From Sandaracinaceae bacterium (GTDB lineage: Bacteria; Myxococcota_A; Polyangia; Polyangiales; Houyiibacteriaceae): a stretch of DNA of 12,519 nucleotides. The position numbers and the translations under genes were made by a program. Below the pieces are notes generated by a model. The model made no database searches. It was not told the DNA's origin and worked only from the letters and a program-made list of their open reading frames with translations. The stretch spans positions 1 through 12,519 of the forward strand of contig JAAZAH010000108.1 in assembly GCA_012514415.1 (NCBI GenBank). The letters are read 5' to 3'. This document shows, piece by piece, positions 9,104-12,519 of this stretch. Each line of letters opens with the position of its first letter. The first letter of the stretch is position 1.

Positions 9104-11158
9104 TCAGAGCAGGTGGAGGTGTGCGATGCGGTTCACGGCATCGGCGATCTCGCGTAGGAGGCGGAGCCGGTTGGAGCGCACTTGCTCATCGTCGACCATC
9201 ACGAAGACATCGTTGAAGAACGCGTCGATCGGGCCGCGGAGCTCATCGCCGAGAAGCTGGAGTGCGGCGGAATAATCGCGCGCTTCCACCCGCTCTTTGA
9301 GCTCTTCTTCGATGCCGAGGAAAGCCTCGCGAAGGGCTCTCTCGGCGGGTTCTTGAAAGAGTCGAGCGTCGTGCGCACCTTCAGGAGCGTCCTTTACGAT
9401 GTTGTTCGCGCGCTTGAAGGCAACCGCGAGGGCTTCGAACGCGGGCGTCTCGCGGAAGGCGAGGAGGGCCTCGACGCGGGCGAGGAGATCGCGGAGGGAG
9501 TTCTTCTCCCAAGCGCCGATGCAGGCTTCGACGATCTCGGAAGGAGCGCGCTCGCGAAGAAAGACGCGGAGGCGTCCGATGAAAAAGTCGAGGAGCTTCG
9601 CGCGCGTCTCTTCGACGCTGAGCTCGAGCTTATCGCCATAAAGGGCGTACGCTTGGTCGAGCGCGGCGCGGAGGTCGACGTCGAGTTGGCCCTCGAGCGC
9701 GATGCGGATCACGCCGAGTGCGGCGCGACGAAGCGCAAAGGGATCCGCCGAGCCCGTCGGCATGAGTCCGATCCCGAAGCAGCCGACCAGGGTGTCGAGC
9801 CGATCCGCAAGAGCGACGGCCGATGCGAGCTCGGTCGCGGGGAGTGAATCATGTGCGCCGCGCGGGTGATAATGATCGAGGATCGTATCGGCGACCTCGG
9901 GGTCGATGCCTTCGGAGAGCGCGTAATACCGCCCCATGGCGCCCTCGAGCTCGGGGAATTCACCGACGATAAGCGTCTCGAGATCCGCTTTTGCGAGCGT
10001 TGCGGCGAGCGAGACCCGCGCTTTATCGAGCCCGTCCGGGGCAAGCCACTGAGCGAGCGCGTCGATGCGTCGTACCTTATCACCGACCGAGCCAAGCTTA
10101 TTTTGGAAGACGATGGCGTCGAGCCGCGGCACGCGATCGGCGAGAGGAATCGCGCGATCTTCCTCGACGAAAAAGCGCGCGTCTTCGAGGCGAGCGCGAA
10201 GGACGCGATCGTTGCCCTTTTGAATCAGCGCGGGCTCGTTCGCCGTCCCGACGACGTTGAGATAGGCAGGGAGAAGGTTCCCGTCCGGATCGCGCATCGC
10301 GAAGTATCGCTGATGATCGCGCATCACGGAGATCACGACTTCGCTCGGCAGTTCGAGGTATTTGGGATCGAAACTCCCTGGGATGACGAAGGGATATTCG
10401 ACGAGCGAGAGGCACTCTTCGATGAGGAAATCGTCGACAATCCACTCTCCGCCGATTTCTTTTGCGACGCGATCCAGCCCGCGCTTCATCCGCTCGCGGC
10501 GCTCCTCGGTGTCGACGATCACGTGGCGCTCCCGGAGCTGATCACGGTACGCGTCTGCGCCCCGTAGCTCGAAGCGCTCGGGGGCGAGGAAGCGGTGGCC
10601 GAACGTCGTGCGCTGGGCTTTCAGTCCCGCGAATTCAAAGGGGATGAGCGTGTCGCCAAGGAGCGCGACGAGATGATGAAGCGGACGGCCGAAGGCGACG
10701 GGGTTGTCGCCCCAGCGCATGCTCTTTGCGAAATGGATTCGCTTGCACGTCTCTTCAAGGATGCGCGGCAGAAGCTCCTCGGCCGTCTTTCCTGGCTCAT
10801 GAATGTCGAGCGCGATGTATTCGCCTTTCTCAGTCTCGACGCGAATCACGTCTTCGGGCGCTCGCTTGTTTTTCTGGATGAAGCCGAGCGCCGCCCTGGT
10901 GAGTTCACCCTCCGGGGTGAAGGCGATTTTTGCGGCCGGTCCCATCACGCGCTCTTCGCGATCGGGTTGGCGATCGGCGAGCCCGCGGATGATCATCGCC
11001 ATCCGCCGGGGCGTCCCGAGCGTCTCGATGGCGTGGTAGGCGAGTCGCGCCTCACGAAGGAGCTGTTCGGCGGCCTCTCGCATCGAGCGAAGACCTTCAC
11101 GTAGGAAAGAAGAGGGGAGCTCTTCGACACCGAGCTCGACCAAGAGATCACGCTTCAT
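9104..11158 (-). CDS. glyS: Glycine--tRNA ligase beta subunit
   Basis: Beta subunit of the heterotetrameric (alpha2beta2) glycyl-tRNA synthetase; it binds tRNA-Gly while the alpha subunit activates glycine. At 684 residues it matches the usual length of about 690. Family signatures run along the whole chain: the N-terminal LLVELGVEELPSSFL (5-19), KSMRWGD (145-151), GRPLHHLVALLGD (157-169), TTFGHRFLAP (184-193), HQRYFAM (282-288), GNDRVLRARLEDARFF (315-330), FQNKLGSVGDK (351-361), ADLETLIVGEFPELEGAMG (391-409) and an HD-like helical region including ADRLDTLVGCFGIGLMPTGS (451-470). The last about 100 residues form the DALR-type anticodon-binding domain, ending near VDDEQVRSNRLRLLREI. The start overlaps the glyQ stop as ATGA and has GAGG 7 bases upstream, so the two subunits are probably translationally coupled in equal amounts. 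Nothing appears missing. Confidence 0.98.
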   Translation of the reverse strand: MKRDLLVELGVEELPSSFLREGLRSMREAAEQLLREARLAYHAIETLGTPRRMAMIIRGLADRQPDREERVMGPAAKIAFTPEGELTRAALGFIQKNKRAPEDVIRVETEKGEYIALDIHEPGKTAEELLPRILEETCKRIHFAKSMRWGDNPVAFGRPLHHLVALLGDTLIPFEFAGLKAQRTTFGHRFLAPERFELRGADAYRDQLRERHVIVDTEERRERMKRGLDRVAKEIGGEWIVDDFLIEECLSLVEYPFVIPGSFDPKYLELPSEVVISVMRDHQRYFAMRDPDGNLLPAYLNVVGTANEPALIQKGNDRVLRARLEDARFFVEEDRAIPLADRVPRLDAIVFQNKLGSVGDKVRRIDALAQWLAPDGLDKARVSLAATLAKADLETLIVGEFPELEGAMGRYYALSEGIDPEVADTILDHYHPRGAHDSLPATELASAVALADRLDTLVGCFGIGLMPTGSADPFALRRAALGVIRIALEGQLDVDLRAALDQAYALYGDKLELSVEETRAKLLDFFIGRLRVFLRERAPSEIVEACIGAWEKNSLRDLLARVEALLAFRETPAFEALAVAFKRANNIVKDAPEGAHDARLFQEPAERALREAFLGIEEELKERVEARDYSAALQLLGDELRGPIDAFFNDVFVMVDDEQVRSNRLRLLREIADAVNRIAHLHLL

Positions 11159-12129
11159 TCCGATGCCTCGTTCGCTTTTTGAGCGCTGGCGTTTTCTGCG
11201 TCTTCAGCTTGAGCAAGAAGGGGGAAACCGAGGGCCTCGCGCTGCGCATACCACGATTCGGCGACTGCACGAGCGATGAGACGAACCCTTCCGATAAAGC
11301 GCTGCCGCTCGGTGACGCTGATCGAGCCGCGCGCGTCGAGGATATTAAAGATGTGACTGCATTTAATGACGCAGTCGTAGGCAGGGAGGACCAGGCGCGC
11401 GAGCGGTTCGAGCTCAAAGATGAGCTTTCCGCCCTTCCCTCTTTTTTCGCTGAGCCCGAGGAGGCGGCTGACCTCCTTCTCATAATCATCGAAGAGGCGC
11501 TGGTGCAGCTCGACGTTGGCTCGCTCGAAATTGTAAGTCGACCATTCCCACTCGGAGCGCTTTAGGATTTCGCCATAACGAATCCCCGGCGCCCACTCCA
11601 GCTCATACACATCGTCGACATCTTGGAGGTACATCGCGATGCGTTCGAGGCCGTAGGTCAGCTCGCCCGAGACGGGACGACAATCGATCCCGCCGCATTG
11701 TTGGAAATAGGTGAACTGGCTGATTTCGAGCCCGTCGAGCCAGACCTGCCAACCAAGCCCCCAAGCGCCGAGCGTGGGCGACTCCCAGTCGTCTTCGATG
11801 AAGCGGATGTCGTGACACTCGGGATCGGTGCCGATCGCGCGGAGCGACTCGAGGTAGAGCTCCTGAATATCGGGAGGGGAAGGTTTGAGGATGACTTGGT
11901 ATTGGTGGAAGCTCTGGAGTCGATTTGGGTTTTCGCCGTAGCGTCCATCCGTCGGGCGCCGTGAAGGCTCGACATAGGCGACGTTCCAGGGTTCGGGGCC
12001 AATCGCGCGGAGAAAGGTGTTTGGATTGAAGGTGCCTGCGCCCACCTCGGAGTCATAAGGCTGAACGAGGATGCAGCCCCGCTCCGCCCAGAATCGATCA
12101 AGCGTCAGGATAAGGCTCTGAAAGTTCAC
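11155..12129 (-). CDS. glyQ: Glycine--tRNA ligase alpha subunit
   Basis: Catalytic alpha subunit of the bacterial-type glycyl-tRNA synthetase, which makes glycyl-adenylate and charges tRNA-Gly with GlyS. The class II core is intact: FNPNTFLRAIGPEPW (34-48), the motif 2 region YVEPSRRPTDGRYGENPNRL (52-71), QVILKPSP (78-85), EDDWESPTLGAWGLGWQVWL (112-131), QFTYFQQCGG (138-147) and ELTYGLERIAMYLQ (156-169). It has 324 residues against about 300 for the E. coli protein; the surplus is a short Ala/Glu-rich C-terminal tail. The start is GTG at 12129, chosen because MNFQSLILTLDRFW aligns with the family's N-terminus and because AGAGG lies 7 bases upstream. Its start codon overlaps the stop of the upstream acidic-protein gene (GTGA), and its own stop overlaps glyS, so all three are probably co-translated. 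Confidence 0.98.
   Translation of the reverse strand: MNFQSLILTLDRFWAERGCILVQPYDSEVGAGTFNPNTFLRAIGPEPWNVAYVEPSRRPTDGRYGENPNRLQSFHQYQVILKPSPPDIQELYLESLRAIGTDPECHDIRFIEDDWESPTLGAWGLGWQVWLDGLEISQFTYFQQCGGIDCRPVSGELTYGLERIAMYLQDVDDVYELEWAPGIRYGEILKRSEWEWSTYNFERANVELHQRLFDDYEKEVSRLLGLSEKRGKGGKLIFELEPLARLVLPAYDCVIKCSHIFNILDARGSISVTERQRFIGRVRLIARAVAESWYAQREALGFPLLAQAEDAENASAQKANEASE
11166..11169 (-). promoter_or_regulatory. Ribosome binding site of glyS
   Basis: GAGG on the minus strand, 7 bases before the glyS ATG at 11158 and inside the end of glyQ. Together with the ATGA overlap it fixes the glyS start. Confidence 0.55.
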
Positions 12130-12519
12130 TCTTGATCCTCTTCTTCATCCCAATCGTCGTCATCTTCGTCGTCCTCCCAGCCTTCGTCGTCATCGTCGAA
12201 GTCGGGATTCTCAAAGACGTCGTCGTCGGGATCGTCGTCTTCAAAATCATCGTCGTCGAAATCGTCGCTCAGCGACGGCGAGCCGGGGGAATCGTCGCTG
12301 CCGTCCGCATCGCCCCAAGGGTCGTCGGTGGCGCTCAGGCGGCCTGAAGAATGTGCCGGCTCGTCTTGGTCTTCATGGCCCGCGTCGGCCTTCGCGTCGA
12401 GCCCGATGTCTTCTGCTTCGTCGTCGTCATCGAGGTCGTCGTCGTCATCGAGGTCGTCGTCGTCATCGAGGTCGTCGTCGTCATCGAGGTCATCGTCGTC
12501 ATCGAGGTCATCGTCGTCA
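12126..12519 (-). CDS. Extremely Asp-rich protein, C-terminal part (runs in from the right edge)
   Basis: Partial gene: 130 codons in an open minus-strand frame (first complete codon at 12518) down to a TGA that overlaps the glyQ GTG start. I do not recognise a family. The visible chain begins with a perfect low-complexity repeat of Leu followed by five Asp, passes through a less acidic stretch of about 55 residues (starting EAEDIGLDAKADAG and including DDPWGD), then returns to Asp/Glu-rich sequence with regularly placed Phe and Trp (DDFDDDDFEDDD, FENPDFDDDDEGWEDDED, DDWDEEEDQE at the end). Such a tail is surely disordered and strongly negative; it could mimic nucleic acid, bind cations or basic proteins, or just be a linker to a folded N-terminal domain outside the window. 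That it is a real gene is supported by the 4-bp coupling with glyQ and by a ribosome site for glyQ placed inside its last codons. Confidence 0.8.
   Translation of the reverse strand, partial: DDDDLDDDDDLDDDDDLDDDDDLDDDDDLDDDDEAEDIGLDAKADAGHEDQDEPAHSSGRLSATDDPWGDADGSDDSPGSPSLSDDFDDDDFEDDDPDDDVFENPDFDDDDEGWEDDEDDDDWDEEEDQE
12137..12141 (-). promoter_or_regulatory. Ribosome binding site deciding the glyQ GTG start
   Basis: AGAGG on the minus strand lies 7 bases before the GTG at 12129, inside the last codons of the acidic-protein gene. It supports GTG rather than a downstream start, and the GTGA overlap points to termination-reinitiation coupling. Confidence 0.6.
12417..12519 (-). repeat. 18-bp tandem repeat coding Leu-Asp5
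   Basis: Five complete 18-bp units (12417-12434, 12435-12452, 12453-12470, 12471-12488, 12489-12506) plus a 13-bp partial unit that runs off the window. On the coding (minus) strand the unit is CTCGATGACGACGACGAC, with a C-to-T change in the fifth unit and a C-to-A change at the end of the one nearest glyQ. The period is a multiple of 3, so copy-number change keeps the frame and alters only the length of the acidic tract. Near-identity at silent positions suggests recent expansion by slippage. Confidence 0.95.

Noticed and set aside
9182..10567. Two long plus-strand open frames (221 and 238 codons) opposite glyS
   Set aside because: glyS is intact on the other strand over the whole span; the plus frames show no start signals or family features.
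12132..12347. Plus-strand frame with a hydrophobic, Val/Ile-rich translation that looks like a small membrane protein
   Set aside because: It is the reverse reading of Asp codons (GAC/GAT read back as GTC/ATC) in the acidic protein, which explains the apparent hydrophobicity.

Overview
The window (visibly GC-rich, roughly 60% by eye) reads as one continuous minus-strand gene string from a Gram-negative bacterium, most likely a deltaproteobacterium in the broad sense (Myxococcota/Bradymonadota-like). That placement is an inference. It rests on a Hanks-type Ser/Thr kinase with one membrane helix and a PEGA-like domain, on large Cys-rich beta-propeller-type lipoproteins, and on the alpha2beta2-type glycyl-tRNA synthetase beside a pyruvate phosphate dikinase gene. 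No RNA gene, CRISPR array, insertion sequence or convincing intrinsic terminator was seen.

Layout in transcription order (right to left). At 12519-12126 is the C-terminal part of an extremely Asp-rich protein whose left-running gene enters from beyond the window and carries an 18-bp tandem repeat coding for Leu-Asp5. It overlaps glyQ (GTG start, 12129-11155) by 4 bp, and glyQ overlaps glyS (11158-9104) by 4 bp. After 48 bp comes ppdK (9055-6389), then 78 bp with an inverted repeat, then a membrane Ser/Thr protein kinase (6310-4745). After 103 bp with a candidate promoter come lipoprotein A (4641-3196), lipoprotein B (3199-728, 4-bp overlap) and, 3 bp later, the 5' part of mutS (724 to the left edge).

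There are thus up to three transcription units: an acidic protein-glyQ-glyS(-ppdK) housekeeping unit, the kinase, and a lipoprotein A-lipoprotein B-mutS unit. The tight spacing makes read-through among them plausible. GlyQ and GlyS form one enzyme that charges tRNA-Gly. PpdK interconverts pyruvate and phosphoenolpyruvate. The kinase would sense or signal across the inner membrane, and the lipoproteins would sit in the envelope. MutS is the mismatch-recognition ATPase of DNA repair and has no evident functional link to the lipoproteins it is packed against.

The points most worth checking are the PpdK, which has Ser where the family's catalytic Cys is expected along with other active-site changes; the Asp-rich repeat protein coupled to glyQ; a possible leaderless promoter for the lipoprotein-mutS unit; and the kinase's Ser/Thr-packed C-terminal tail.
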